From Streptomyces tsukubensis (GTDB lineage Bacteria > Actinomycetota > Actinomycetes > Streptomycetales > Streptomycetaceae), in contig NZ_CP045178.1 of NCBI RefSeq assembly GCF_009296025.1, positions 7,378,001 through 7,442,000 on the forward strand: a DNA stretch of 64,000 nucleotides, in the 5' to 3' direction. The notes under the pieces were generated by a model. It worked only from the letters and a program-made list of their open reading frames with translations, made no database searches and was not told the origin of the DNA. Shown in pieces: positions 54,132 to 62,363 of this stretch. The position numbers and the translations under genes are program-made. Position 1 is the first letter of the stretch. Each line of letters starts with the position of its first letter.

Positions 54132-54854
54132 TCACTGAAGCCCGTCTGCACTGGCGTGGTACTCGAAAGCATGCCAAGGCAGTACTTCGGTGAAGCTGGT
54201 TTCCCGCCGGGCTCCGATCCACCATTCATCTCCAAAGCGGCGTCCGCTCCCGAATGCGGTGTACGCGCAGTGGTAGTAGGTGCGCCAGGCGTCGTGGATG
54301 AGGACGTAGCCGTGCGGGTCTACGAGACGGGTTGCTTCTATCAGACACCGGCGGCGCTTGCGACCGTCGATCACCACGATATCGCAGGAATACCCCAGTC
54401 GAGATGGTAGCGAGACATACGCGTCAAGATTGACAGCGCGATCGGCCTTCCGTTCTGGCAGGTCCGGCCGCACCTCACCGGCGTCGTACAACACCACGAC
54501 CGTGCCTTGCCGGTTCACCAGATCCCTGATTCCTTCAATGCCTGTCCCGTCCTCAGTGACAATCGCGGCATTTGGCCGCTCCCGCAGTGTCGGGCTGCAA
54601 TACTCCTCGAAGAATGCTTTGTTGTACTCGATGGAGAGCCACGTATAAGGGACGCCCAGCAGGTCGAGAAATGCCGTGTACCAGAGGGTACTTCTGCCTG
54701 CGCCCCATTCCACGACGCGAAGGGTCTCACCATTCCTCATTGCTGCGACACGGTGTAACAGTGCCTCGTAAAGGTCTGCATCTCGGACACTCATCCATGC
54801 TTTAGGACTCTCGGTCTCGTGCCACCAGCCACTTTCGAGTCGCGGTCCGCTCAT
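54132..54854 (-). CDS. SAM-dependent methyltransferase-like protein
   Basis: A 240-residue class I methyltransferase-like fold. The SAM-site motif reads VVEWGAGRSTLWY, the following acidic position is LSIEYNKAFFEEY, and the IVVIDGRKRRRCLIEATRLV plus GYVLIHDAW segments fit the later strands. The ATG at 54854 has AGGAGGAAAT upstream. Codon use is less GC-rich than in the chromosome part. It is divergent from the Rieske gene and may be part of the same small pathway. The substrate is unknown. Confidence 0.7.
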   Translation of the reverse strand: MSGPRLESGWWHETESPKAWMSVRDADLYEALLHRVAAMRNGETLRVVEWGAGRSTLWYTAFLDLLGVPYTWLSIEYNKAFFEEYCSPTLRERPNAAIVTEDGTGIEGIRDLVNRQGTVVVLYDAGEVRPDLPERKADRAVNLDAYVSLPSRLGYSCDIVVIDGRKRRRCLIEATRLVDPHGYVLIHDAWRTYYHCAYTAFGSGRRFGDEWWIGARRETSFTEVLPWHAFEYHASADGLQ

Positions 54855-55729
54855 GACTTTATTTCCTCCTGCCGCAGGGGCCTGGATCAGAGCTACTCGG
54901 CAGAGGGAAGGGAAATACTTCTCTGACAGTCGAGCTCTGGTAGTACCTACGTGCTACCACACCGTAGGCGGATCCAATCTAGCCGGTGAAGACTACGACG
55001 GCATCGGTGACGTGATACGTCCAAGCCATCCTTAAGGCCACTTCCTATTTGTAACCCAGGGAGGAAGTCGCGACAACACAAGACAAAATCCGCATCGGAT
55101 TGCGTCTGATAATCGCTCTTGCGGTGGGATTCCGTGGCTCGACGGATGTGACAGCTGAGGCCAGAGGGCGGCTGTTCCGGGTGTAAATGGATACGACAGT
55201 CGGTGCGGATCGCTGGCGGTGGGTGCACAGAGTGCTGTCGCACCTCCATGCGGATGTGCCATGGTGAGGTCCGCTCTCACTCACCGGCATCCGCCAGACT
55301 TGACCATTGGCCGCGCCCACCGCCACACCGTCGGAATCCATAAAAGGATGGGACAGTCATGGCGAACCGGCTGCTCGGAACCTGCGGGTGACGGGACAAG
55401 GCTCTCCGGCCTGCCCAGGGGCAGGCCGATCACTAAAACGTGCCTACAGGCCGGTGCCAGCAGGCTCTCACTCTTCCGGCTCATACTGGAAAACGCTGGT
55501 GGCATCACTTGGTGATGATTGTTCAGTGATTCCATCGATGTAATCAGCCAGTCAACACCCGACGGTGAAGATGGCTGGAAGATATCTGGATTCAGGGCGC
55601 GAGAGAAGATCTGCACAACCGGAATCTATGTCTCCATATAACGGCGATGTTACGGTCCAAAGGTCAGGAGTTGATGTGACGCATGCACGCTTATGTCACT
55701 CGCGTTCAGTGTGATCGTTGGGGGTTGCA
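54855..55729. other. Long divergent intergenic region
   Basis: 875 bases without a supported gene between the methyltransferase-like and Rieske genes. The DNA is lower in GC than the flanks. It probably holds both promoters; none can be fixed by eye. Confidence 0.45.
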
Positions 55730-56845
55730 ATGGTTTCGCAGTGGCCGGGCGTCTACTACCACAGTCCTGAAATCTTTAAAGCGGAGCAAGACCGAATATT
55801 TGGATCGACGTGGCAGTGCACGGTCCGGTCGGCGCAGCTACCGAAACCGGGAAACTTCATGCGCATCGAGGTGGCCGGAGAGAGTGTTCTCCTCGTTCGA
55901 AATCATTCGAACGAAGTGAGGGCCCTCCTGAATCTCTGTCGGCATCGCGGTTCGTTGCTGTGCACTGAAGAAAGTGGAAACTTCGGGAGGTCGATTCGCT
56001 GCCCGTATCACAGCTGGACCTATAGTCTCGACGGGCGCATCGTCGCAGCTCCACACATCGATGAAATGTCACCTTCGGTTCGCGAGGACCGCAACCTCTA
56101 CACCGCGTCAACATCTGAATGGCTCGGCTATGTCTGGGTGAACCTGGACCCCCACGCAAAACCTCTGAAAAGTCAAATGGATCCCCTGTTGGAAACCCGT
56201 TTCGGTGGCGAAGACGTCATCTCGAAATATTCCCTCGAAGGGCTCGTCGTCGCGCACACTGTTGTGTACGACGTGGCAGCGAACTGGAAACTTATATCTG
56301 AGAACTTCTGCGAGTGCTACCACTGCCCAACCATGCATCCTGAAATTTGCGCGATTGTGCCCCAGTTCCGAACCGGCTATGGCACGGTGAGCGGACCCAC
56401 GGGGCAAGGAGCCGAACTCGCGCTCGGGGCCGACGGTCTATCTCTCTCCGGCCGGAAAACCGCAGATCCGCTACCGGGCCTGGACGTTGCCGACCAGCGC
56501 ATGTTCTACGGAGTACTGCTCTGGCCCTCGGTAAGTCTCAATTTCGCACCGGATCATTCCCTGTGCATGCGGATAGAGCCAGTAGCACCGGACCGCACGC
56601 GCGTTGTAGCCGAGTGGCTTTTCCATCCCGACGCTGTAGCGAAACCGGGCTTCGACCCGGCAGACGCAGTCAGTCTCTTTGATGTAACCAACCGCCAAGA
56701 CTTCGACGTCACTGAACTCGTTCAGCGTGGAACCCACTCAAGACACTTCGGGCAGGTGTACTCACCGTACGAGCATCTCATCGGCCAGTTCCATGACTGG
56801 GTGGACAACGCCATGATCGACAGTGCAAATCCCACGGAAGCCTGA
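55730..56845 (+). CDS. Rieske non-heme iron oxygenase, large subunit
   Basis: A 371-residue oxygenase alpha subunit. The [2Fe-2S] Rieske site is CRHRG followed by CPYHSW in residues 70-95. The mononuclear iron site is ENFCECYHCPTMH around residue 195, with the two histidines and a later aspartate. The single-subunit length and the NxxECYHC pattern are close to the quaternary-amine (glycine betaine/stachydrine/carnitine) demethylating branch, but other substrates are possible. No ferredoxin reductase partner lies in the window. The ATG at 55730 is chosen; a TTG four codons upstream is in frame. Lower GC than the chromosome suggests recent transfer. Confidence 0.88.
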   Translation: MVSQWPGVYYHSPEIFKAEQDRIFGSTWQCTVRSAQLPKPGNFMRIEVAGESVLLVRNHSNEVRALLNLCRHRGSLLCTEESGNFGRSIRCPYHSWTYSLDGRIVAAPHIDEMSPSVREDRNLYTASTSEWLGYVWVNLDPHAKPLKSQMDPLLETRFGGEDVISKYSLEGLVVAHTVVYDVAANWKLISENFCECYHCPTMHPEICAIVPQFRTGYGTVSGPTGQGAELALGADGLSLSGRKTADPLPGLDVADQRMFYGVLLWPSVSLNFAPDHSLCMRIEPVAPDRTRVVAEWLFHPDAVAKPGFDPADAVSLFDVTNRQDFDVTELVQRGTHSRHFGQVYSPYEHLIGQFHDWVDNAMIDSANPTEA

Positions 56846-57049
56846 TCTTGAGGGGTAGGACAAGCAGTCGGACGGCGCGGTGAGCAAGAACAGGCCGGTC
56901 CACACACGAGTCAGGTCGGGCCTTGGCCCAAGGCCGGGTAGTTAGCGTTTTCGCTGGTCACGCAAGCCAGTTGAAGGATTTCGACGCAGAGCAACGGAGC
57001 TCGTTGGTACAGGCAGTCGTCCAGGGCAGCTTGTACTTGAGGAGCTCCG

Positions 57050-57800
57050 TTGCTGTTTCATCATGTCCTGCCGGTCCGGGTGATGGCCATCACCCGTACG
57101 GTCTCAGTAGCCGCATGCCGGTTCGTATCCGGGCATCTGGGCGAGCTGACGGCTGTCGTGCCGTTCGAGCTGGTCGACGCGGTCCTGGCGGAGACCCGCT
57201 CGGTGCGGAGACGACTGCGAGTTCTCCCTTGGCGGGCCGGGATCTACTTCCTGCTCGCGATGTGTCTGTTCCAGGAAGTCGGCTACCGGCTGGTCTGGGG
57301 CAAGCTGACGGCCGGGCTGGCCGAAGTGCCGGTGGCTTCTCCGACGCCGAAGGCCATGCGTGATCTGCGCCGGCGCCTGGGCAGTGCGCTGGTGCGGGCG
57401 TTGTTCGAGGTTCTCGCGAGGCCTCTGGCCCCGGCCGACGACACCCGGTGTGCGGTTCGGGCCGTACCGGACTGTGTCATTCGACGGCTGCCGTCGTTCC
57501 CAGAAGGCCCCCGACTCCGGGCGAAACGGGGCCTGGCTGGGGCGAACCTCCCATCACGGTTATCCCGCAGTGGAGTTGATGACGCTGGTCGAGACCGGCA
57601 CACGGGTCTTGCTCGGCGCGGTGTTCGGGCCCGCCGCCGAGGGCGAGACCAGCTGTGCCTCGCGCCTGCTGCGGCCGGACATGCTCGTTCTGTGGCACAA
57701 GGGCTTCGACGGCAACAACTTCCTCGCCAGCAGTCGGTTCGACGGAGCGCCGTTCTGGTGTCCGGAAGGGGTGGCGGTGTCTCGTGGCTCAGGGCGTGGC
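57050..57800 (+). pseudogene. IS4-type transposase, frameshifted and 3' truncated
   Basis: The N-terminal domain of IS4-type transposases is clear (GHLGELTAVVPFELVDAVLAE, then FLLAMCLFQEVGYRLVWGKL and MRDLRRRLGSALVRALFEVL). A frameshift near 57470 moves the catalytic part (GAWLGRTSHHGYPAVELMTL, DMLVLWHKGFDGNNFL) to another frame, and the sequence decays after about 57780. An inverted repeat (GCAACGGAGCTC / GAGCTCCGTTGC) near 56993-57055 precedes it. It lies close to the island's right end. Confidence 0.8.
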
Positions 57801-57858
57801 GAGCCGGTCTCTTGGCCCGACGGTTCCCCTTGGACGTACGTGTCACGGACACGTCCCG

Positions 57859-57879
57859 TGGGGACCAGTTGGGGACCAG
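57859..57879 (+). repeat. Tandem TTGGGGACCAG pair near attR
   Basis: TGGGGACCAG-TTGGGGACCAG, the same doubled 11-mer in the same orientation as at 19199-19220, about 100 bases inside the right boundary. Confidence 0.5.
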
Positions 57880-57975
57880 ACGGCGGTCCGCGCACCTCAA
57901 CGGTACGCACGGCACCACACGCTATTCCCCCTGATTTCTATGCGTATGTACAGACAAAAGGGATGGCCCCTAGTC

Positions 57976-58020
57976 CTGGGGGTCAAGGGGTATCGCAGGT
58001 TCAAATCCTGTCGTCCCGAC
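57976..58020 (+). repeat. attR: damaged 3' half of tRNA-Pro
   Basis: CTGGGGGTCAAGGGG, two extra bases, then the 28-base core TCGCAGG...GTCCCGAC identical to the tRNA genes. The acceptor 5' strand and D-arm are absent, so it cannot form a tRNA. Confidence 0.8.
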
Positions 58021-58038
58021 TTGAGAGAGTCGGAGATC

Positions 58039-58073
58039 AGGGCCGGTTTCGGAGGAATCCGAGACCGGCCCTT
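58039..58073. terminator. Hairpin next to attR and the thioesterase stop
   Basis: AGGGCCGGTTTCGGA pairs with TCCGAGACCGGCCCT with one mismatch around GGAA. It is nearly the same hairpin as after the first tRNA-Pro and ends 3 bases before the thioesterase stop, so it can serve both strands. Confidence 0.7.
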
Positions 58074-58075
58074 GG

Positions 58076-58948
58076 TCATTCCTGGGGCCCGGCCCCCTTG
58101 ACCGGCGTGAGCGGGGCACGAAGATCGGGCCCGGACAGCGATGGGGCGGCGCGGACCGCGCTGAGGTGTACGGGAGCGGCCCCGCGGCTGTCGGAGTCGA
58201 GTTCCTCCCTCAGGAGATTCACCAGCGCGTCGGCCACCTCGGAAGGAGCGTCGGCCGACAGCAGGTGCCCGCCGGACAGCGCCGTCACCCGGCACCTCGC
58301 CGTGGTGTGGTCGGCCCACGCCTCCAGGCGGAAGGAAGCGGCGTCGTCCGCGCCGGCGAGAACGCGGATGGAACCGGCCGTCGTCAGCGAGCGTGTCAGC
58401 TCGATGAAGGACTGGGAAAGGTACAGGTCGTCCCGGATCACCGGATAGAACTGCTCGGCCAGGGCAGGGTCGCGCACCAGGTCGGCCGGGATCTCGCCGC
58501 CCATCGACGTCAGCACGGCGACCGCGCTCTCGATGGAGCCGATCTCCTCGGTCCTGATCCTCTCCCGCACCGAGGGCGGGGAGTTGGACGCGGCGATCAG
58601 CGGCGGGTGGGGCCGTTGCCCGGCCGCCGCGACGACGGCCAGGCCGATGTACGCGCCGAGGCTCTCGCCGTAGACCGCGTCCACGGGGCCGCCGATCTGG
58701 CGGGTCACGTCGGCGACGGCGAGATCGGCGCGGGTGAGCGTAGCCTCGGCGAACCGGCGTCCGTGGCCGGGCAGTTCGACGGGGCGGAAGTCGATCCGCC
58801 CGCCGAGTGCCCGGCGCAGCCGACGGAAGTAGCCCGCCCCGCAGAGGGACGGCGGGATGAACGCCACTGTCGGAGGACGGCCGGTGTCGCCGGTCGTGGA
58901 CCCGGCGGCGCCCCGCGGGCCCATGGAGCCCGCGCCGTTCACCTCCAC
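58076..58948 (-). CDS. Type II thioesterase
   Basis: A 290-residue alpha/beta hydrolase of the external (type II) thioesterase family that clears wrong acyl groups from carrier proteins or moves acyl groups between them. The nucleophile elbow is YGESLGAYI (GxSxG). The aspartate of VLAGADDAAS and the histidine of LSGGHLLSAD complete the triad; the early PSLCGAGYFRRLRRAL and VELPGHGRRFAE are typical. It follows the halogenase by 22 bases and ends near the tRNA hairpin. By analogy with SyrC in syringomycin synthesis, it could transfer a chlorinated aminoacyl group. Confidence 0.88.
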   Translation of the reverse strand: MEVNGAGSMGPRGAAGSTTGDTGRPPTVAFIPPSLCGAGYFRRLRRALGGRIDFRPVELPGHGRRFAEATLTRADLAVADVTRQIGGPVDAVYGESLGAYIGLAVVAAAGQRPHPPLIAASNSPPSVRERIRTEEIGSIESAVAVLTSMGGEIPADLVRDPALAEQFYPVIRDDLYLSQSFIELTRSLTTAGSIRVLAGADDAASFRLEAWADHTTARCRVTALSGGHLLSADAPSEVADALVNLLREELDSDSRGAAPVHLSAVRAAPSLSGPDLRAPLTPVKGAGPQE

Positions 58949-58970
58949 CGCCCGACGGGTGCGGTCGCGA

Positions 58971-59927
58971 TCACAGCGACCGGATGGGTGTTCCGCGCAG
59001 AGTGCGGTCGGTGATCCTGTTGTGCCCGAAGGAGTCCTCGCCCCTGGCGAGCACCGCGGACCAATTCTCCAGCGAGATGCTGCCGCCGTACTCCTCGATG
59101 TGGTCCGTCTCCGGGTAGACGCGCACCTTCGTCGGCACGTATCGGGTGGCGAAGCCCATCCGGTAGTTCCTGCCGGTGGATATGTTCGGCAGCGACGCGT
59201 GCATCAGCGTCGACCAGAAGATGACGCACTGGCCCTTCTCCATGGTGAGGGAGACCGCGTCCTCCTCGTTCGGCCGCCAGTCGGGGTCGACCTGGAGCTG
59301 CCGGTAGTCGTAGCCGAAGAAGCCACGCGGGACGCCCTCCTTGACCTCGGAGTTGATACGCCCCTCGTCGTAGTCCATCTGTTTGGTCTCGTCGTAGTTC
59401 ATCTTGTTCTGGCTGCCGGGGATGATCTGGAGGCAGCCGTTCTCCCGCGTCGACTCGGTGAACGCGGTCCACACGGTGAGCGTGCCTGCCCCGAAGTCGT
59501 CCTCCGACTCTCCTGGCCACAGCAACTGCGGCTTGCCGCTGGCGTTGGCGAAGGTGTCGGCCTGGTGCCAGTCGGTCCCCTCGTCCCCGGGGTACTTGGG
59601 GAAGAACTCCGTGCGCCAGCACAGCAGGTCGGGCCCGAGGATGGAGGCCACCCGGTCGACGATCCGCCGGTTGCAGACGTGCTGGGCCAGCAGGTCGATG
59701 TCGAGATGCCGGTCGTAGTTGAAGATGTTCGGCGCTCCGACGCTCGAATCGACCTCGGGGTAGGCGGCGTGCGAGCGGTCGAGCGCCTCGCGCCTGACCG
59801 TCTTCCACATCGTGTCCATCTCTTCGGGGGTGTACACGGTCAGCGGACCGATGTAGCCGTTCCTGTGGAACGACGCCAATTCCTCGGGGGAGAGGACGAA
59901 GTCGGTGCTTTCGGTGCTGCTGGTCAT
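58971..59927 (-). CDS. Non-heme Fe(II)/2-oxoglutarate halogenase (SyrB2-like)
   Basis: A 318-residue member of the chlorinating enzyme branch of the phytanoyl-CoA dioxygenase family. The first iron-ligand motif reads H121-Q-A123 in [12 protein letters not shown], where hydroxylases have HxD; the missing carboxylate leaves room for chloride on the iron. H243 (LMHASLPN) and an arginine of the TGRNYR segment complete the site. Such enzymes chlorinate unactivated carbons of amino acids held on a carrier protein. It lies between the carrier gene (12-base gap) and the thioesterase (22-base gap). The likely reaction is chlorination of a carrier-bound amino acid such as threonine or a branched one; the substrate is inference. 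Confidence 0.92.
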   Translation of the reverse strand: MTSSTESTDFVLSPEELASFHRNGYIGPLTVYTPEEMDTMWKTVRREALDRSHAAYPEVDSSVGAPNIFNYDRHLDIDLLAQHVCNRRIVDRVASILGPDLLCWRTEFFPKYPGDEGTDWHQADTFANASGKPQLLWPGESEDDFGAGTLTVWTAFTESTRENGCLQIIPGSQNKMNYDETKQMDYDEGRINSEVKEGVPRGFFGYDYRQLQVDPDWRPNEEDAVSLTMEKGQCVIFWSTLMHASLPNISTGRNYRMGFATRYVPTKVRVYPETDHIEEYGGSISLENWSAVLARGEDSFGHNRITDRTLRGTPIRSL

Positions 59928-59939
59928 GTTCCGAACCCC

Positions 59940-60227
59940 TTACCTGGTGGTGGGCGTGGCGCTTTCGACCGGCTTGATCCTGGTGACTGCCACGTCGAGC
60001 GGCTCCTCGTACGTGGTCTTCATGTCGAGCGCGGCACCGAAGGAGTCACTGAGGTGCTGATTCAGCTTCGCGAACGTCAGTGAATGGCCGCCGATGTCGA
60101 GGAAATTGTCGCCGCCCGTGATATCCGGGTCCTCCAGTTCGTCGCGCAACCACTCGACGAGTGAACGCTCGACCTCGGACGGATCGGCTGGGCGAATCCC
60201 CCCATCGTCCGTCCCTGACACCTGCAT
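59940..60227 (-). CDS. Free-standing carrier protein (PCP/ACP)
   Basis: A 95-residue phosphopantetheine carrier protein. The attachment motif is DIGGHSLTFAKL with the serine near residue 48. The acidic helix I (VERSLVEWLRDEL) and the final helix are present. The ATG at 60227 follows AGGAGGAAT. It is the first gene of the carrier-halogenase-thioesterase operon, so it is probably the carrier on which the halogenase substrate rides. The adenylation domain that loads it must lie outside the window. Confidence 0.9.
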   Translation of the reverse strand: MQVSGTDDGGIRPADPSEVERSLVEWLRDELEDPDITGGDNFLDIGGHSLTFAKLNQHLSDSFGAALDMKTTYEEPLDVAVTRIKPVESATPTTR

Positions 60228-60269
60228 GGCAGATTCCTCCTGGGGTTCTTTCCCGTTGTGCACGGGTGC

Positions 60270-60325
60270 CGTGAGGCATGGACAGTGAGGCATGGGCTGT
60301 GAGACATGGACTGTGAGGCGTGCGG
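60270..60325. repeat. 14-bp tandem repeat, four copies
   Basis: Four imperfect tandem copies of TGTGAGGCATGGAC, about 43 bases upstream of the carrier gene start, in its probable promoter or leader. Confidence 0.75.
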
Positions 60326-60350
60326 CCGTATGGCATTCGCCTGGGGGAAT

Positions 60351-60390
60351 TGCGGGTGCGGGTGCGGGTGCGGGTGCGGGTGCGGGTGCC
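60351..60390. repeat. Hexanucleotide run (TGCGGG)n
   Basis: About six and a half copies of TGCGGG, just beyond the 14-bp repeats in the divergent promoter region. Confidence 0.85.
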
Positions 60391-60929
60391 GCGTGGTGCG
60401 GGCGGACCCGGGTCGCCGCACGTACAGGCAAGGGATTCCAGCCGGTTCGGTGTCGTGCCGGCGACCCCGCGCTGCCTCAAGCTAGACCGGCGGGCGGATT
60501 CTCTTCAAGAGCGCTCCCCCGTAAGGCGTCCCACCGCCTCCCCCTACGGCGTCCCGGCGTCGCTTCCCCCTCGGCCTCCGTGTATGGCTTCCTCGTTGCG
60601 TTTCCTCGTGCCGCTTCTCCGTGCCGATTCTTCGTACCGCTTCTTCGGGGAGCCGGACGCCGGCCCGGTATCTGTCCCGTCGCCGGGACAGCACATCGGT
60701 TCGGCCTACGGTGATTCACCCCCGTCGTGGATTCTCCGGCTGTCTCCCGCACGGTCGGGTCGAGCCAGGTGCGTCCCGGTGCCCCAGCGCGAAGGCGTCT
60801 CCTGAGCGCGAAGGCGTCTCCTGTGGTGGCCAATCGTCCGTGGCGGCGTATAGCCTTCCGCCACCGCAGCGAATTGCACTCCGGCTCCGCACGCCTGTCG
60901 AATGAATCGCTCACGGAAATGGGAATTCG
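60391..60929. other. Divergent promoter region of the biosynthetic cluster
   Basis: No supported gene; frames are Arg/Pro-rich. It separates the minus-strand halogenase operon from the plus-strand MbtH operon and is the natural place for a pathway regulator to bind. Confidence 0.5.
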
Positions 60930-61148
60930 ATGACTAATCCGTTCGAGGACGAGAACGGCTCCTATCTGGTGCTGGTCAACGACGAGGGACAGCATTCCCT
61001 GTGGCCCGCGTTCGCCGAGGTGCCCGCGGGCTGGACCGTCGCCAAGGACGAGGACAGCCGAGCGGCCTGCCTCGCGTTCGTCAACGAGCACTGGACCGAC
61101 CTGCGCCCGAAGAGCCTCCGCGAGGCCATGGCGGCCGACAACGCCTGA
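60930..61148 (+). CDS. MbtH-like protein
   Basis: A 72-residue MbtH-family protein, the small partner that activates NRPS adenylation domains. The family signature is complete: [24 protein letters not shown], then [11 protein letters not shown] and the closing [13 protein letters not shown]. The ATG at 60930 is used. It shows that an NRPS adenylation domain belongs to this cluster beyond the window. It precedes the E1-alpha gene by 61 bases on the same strand. Confidence 0.96.
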   Translation: MTNPFEDENGSYLVLVNDEGQHSLWPAFAEVPAGWTVAKDEDSRAACLAFVNEHWTDLRPKSLREAMAADNA

Positions 61149-61209
61149 CGCGCGCCCTCTGGAGGCGTCGTCCAGTGGAGCGGAACAGCGCGGGAAGGAA
61201 CCAGGCACG

Positions 61210-62136
61210 TTGACTGCCCTCACCAAGTTCGCTGAAAAGGACCTCGAACTCCTGCTGCTCATCAGGAACTTCGAGATCGCCCTGCTCGACCTCTTCGACG
61301 CGGGGAAACTCAACGGCACGACGCACACCTGTCTCGGCCAGGAGTATGTGCCGGTGGCGCTCGCGCCCCTGTTGCGCGAGGACTTCGTCTTCAGTAACCA
61401 CCGGGGGCACGGCCACTACCTGGCCAGGTTCGAGGACCCCTCCGGGCTGCTCGCGGAGATCATGGGGCGCGAGGGGGCGGTGTGCTCGGGTGTCGGCGGC
61501 AGCCAGCACATCTATCGCGAGGGCTATCTGTCGACCGGGGTACAGGGACAGAGCCTGCCGATCGCCGTCGGTGTCGCTCTCCACTACCTGCGCACCGGGC
61601 AGAACAGGATCGCCGTCGTCCATATCGGTGACGGCACCTGGGGCGAGGGGGCGGTCTACGAGGCCCTCAACATGGCGGGGCTGTGGAGTGTGCCGCTGCT
61701 GGTGGTCGTGGAGGACAACGGGATCGCCCAGTCCACGCCGACCGGGGCGCAGCTGGCGGGGACCATCGCGGACCGCGCGGCGTCCTTCGGTATCGACCAC
61801 CACGAGCTGCACACCGCGGATGTCAATGTCATCCGGGCCGAGTTGGCCCCCGTCGTCGCGGACGTGCGCCGAGGGGCCCCGGCCGTCGTGCGGTTCCCCA
61901 CCGTCAGGCTCGGCCCGCACAGCAAGGGCGACGACACCCGTTCCGCCGAGGAATTGGCCGACCTGCGCGCGGGGGAGTGGAGCGCGCGGTACGCCCGCGG
62001 GTTCCCCGAGCAGTACGCCGCCGCCGACGCGCGCCAGCGGAAGCTGGTGGCCGGCCTGGTGGCCGACGTCTCCGCCCGGCCGCCGTCGGTCTGGGCGGCC
62101 GCCCCGGCCGAGGTGGGTTCGGGGGCCGCACGGTGA
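61210..62136 (+). CDS. E1-alpha (TPP-binding) subunit of a 2-oxoacid dehydrogenase/transketolase-like system
   Basis: A 308-residue TPP enzyme subunit. The motif runs from IGDGTWGEGAVYEALN to VVVEDNGIAQST. The preceding SNHRGHGHYLA and GVGGSQHI are typical of E1-alpha proteins of pyruvate or branched-chain dehydrogenases. The start is a TTG at 61210 after a GGAAGGAA stretch. The stop overlaps the ACP start (GTGA). In naphthyridinomycin and quinocarcin pathways, proteins of this type (NapD/Qcn9-like, there fused to an ACP) load a two-carbon hydroxyacyl unit from a ketose onto the ACP; here the ACP is a separate gene. That role is inferred. Confidence 0.88.
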   Translation: MTALTKFAEKDLELLLLIRNFEIALLDLFDAGKLNGTTHTCLGQEYVPVALAPLLREDFVFSNHRGHGHYLARFEDPSGLLAEIMGREGAVCSGVGGSQHIYREGYLSTGVQGQSLPIAVGVALHYLRTGQNRIAVVHIGDGTWGEGAVYEALNMAGLWSVPLLVVVEDNGIAQSTPTGAQLAGTIADRAASFGIDHHELHTADVNVIRAELAPVVADVRRGAPAVVRFPTVRLGPHSKGDDTRSAEELADLRAGEWSARYARGFPEQYAAADARQRKLVAGLVADVSARPPSVWAAAPAEVGSGAAR

Positions 62137-62363
62137 GGGCGCTGGAGGAACTGGTCGCCGACGTACTCGGCGTCCCCGTGGCGGAGGTGGACGAGGAGAC
62201 GGGCCCCGCGACCGCTGGACAGTGGACCAGCCTGCGGCACGTGCGGATCATCGCGGCCGCCGGACGCGAGTACGGCCTGCGGCTCACTCCCCGGCAGGCG
62301 CGCTCCTGCCGCAGTGTCGGCGATCTGCGGGCGGTCCTGAGGACGGAGGGGATTTCGGCATGA
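62133..62363 (+). CDS. Acyl carrier protein
   Basis: A 76-residue acyl carrier protein starting at GTG 62133 with a 4-base overlap with E1-alpha and a 4-base overlap (ATGA) with the next gene. Helix I is ALEELVADVLGV. The attachment region reads QWTSLRHVRII, so the serine sits in a WTSLRH context rather than the common DSL. This variant is usual in ACPs that receive glycerol- or ketol-derived units from dedicated loading enzymes. Lodged between E1-alpha and E1-beta, it is very probably the acceptor of their product. Confidence 0.85.
   Translation: MRALEELVADVLGVPVAEVDEETGPATAGQWTSLRHVRIIAAAGREYGLRLTPRQARSCRSVGDLRAVLRTEGISA

Noticed and set aside
57043..57934. Remnant integrase at the right end of the island
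   Set aside because: The residues visible are those of an IS4-type transposase, not a tyrosine or serine recombinase.
57976..58020. Third tRNA-Pro gene
   Set aside because: The 5' acceptor strand and D-arm are missing and two extra bases sit next to the T-arm, so it cannot fold; treated as attR.
57655..58101. Open frames across the tRNA and att sites reading RRFKSCRP
   Set aside because: This peptide is the well-known false translation of tRNA T-arm sequence (the same appears at 6734 and 19080), not a protein.
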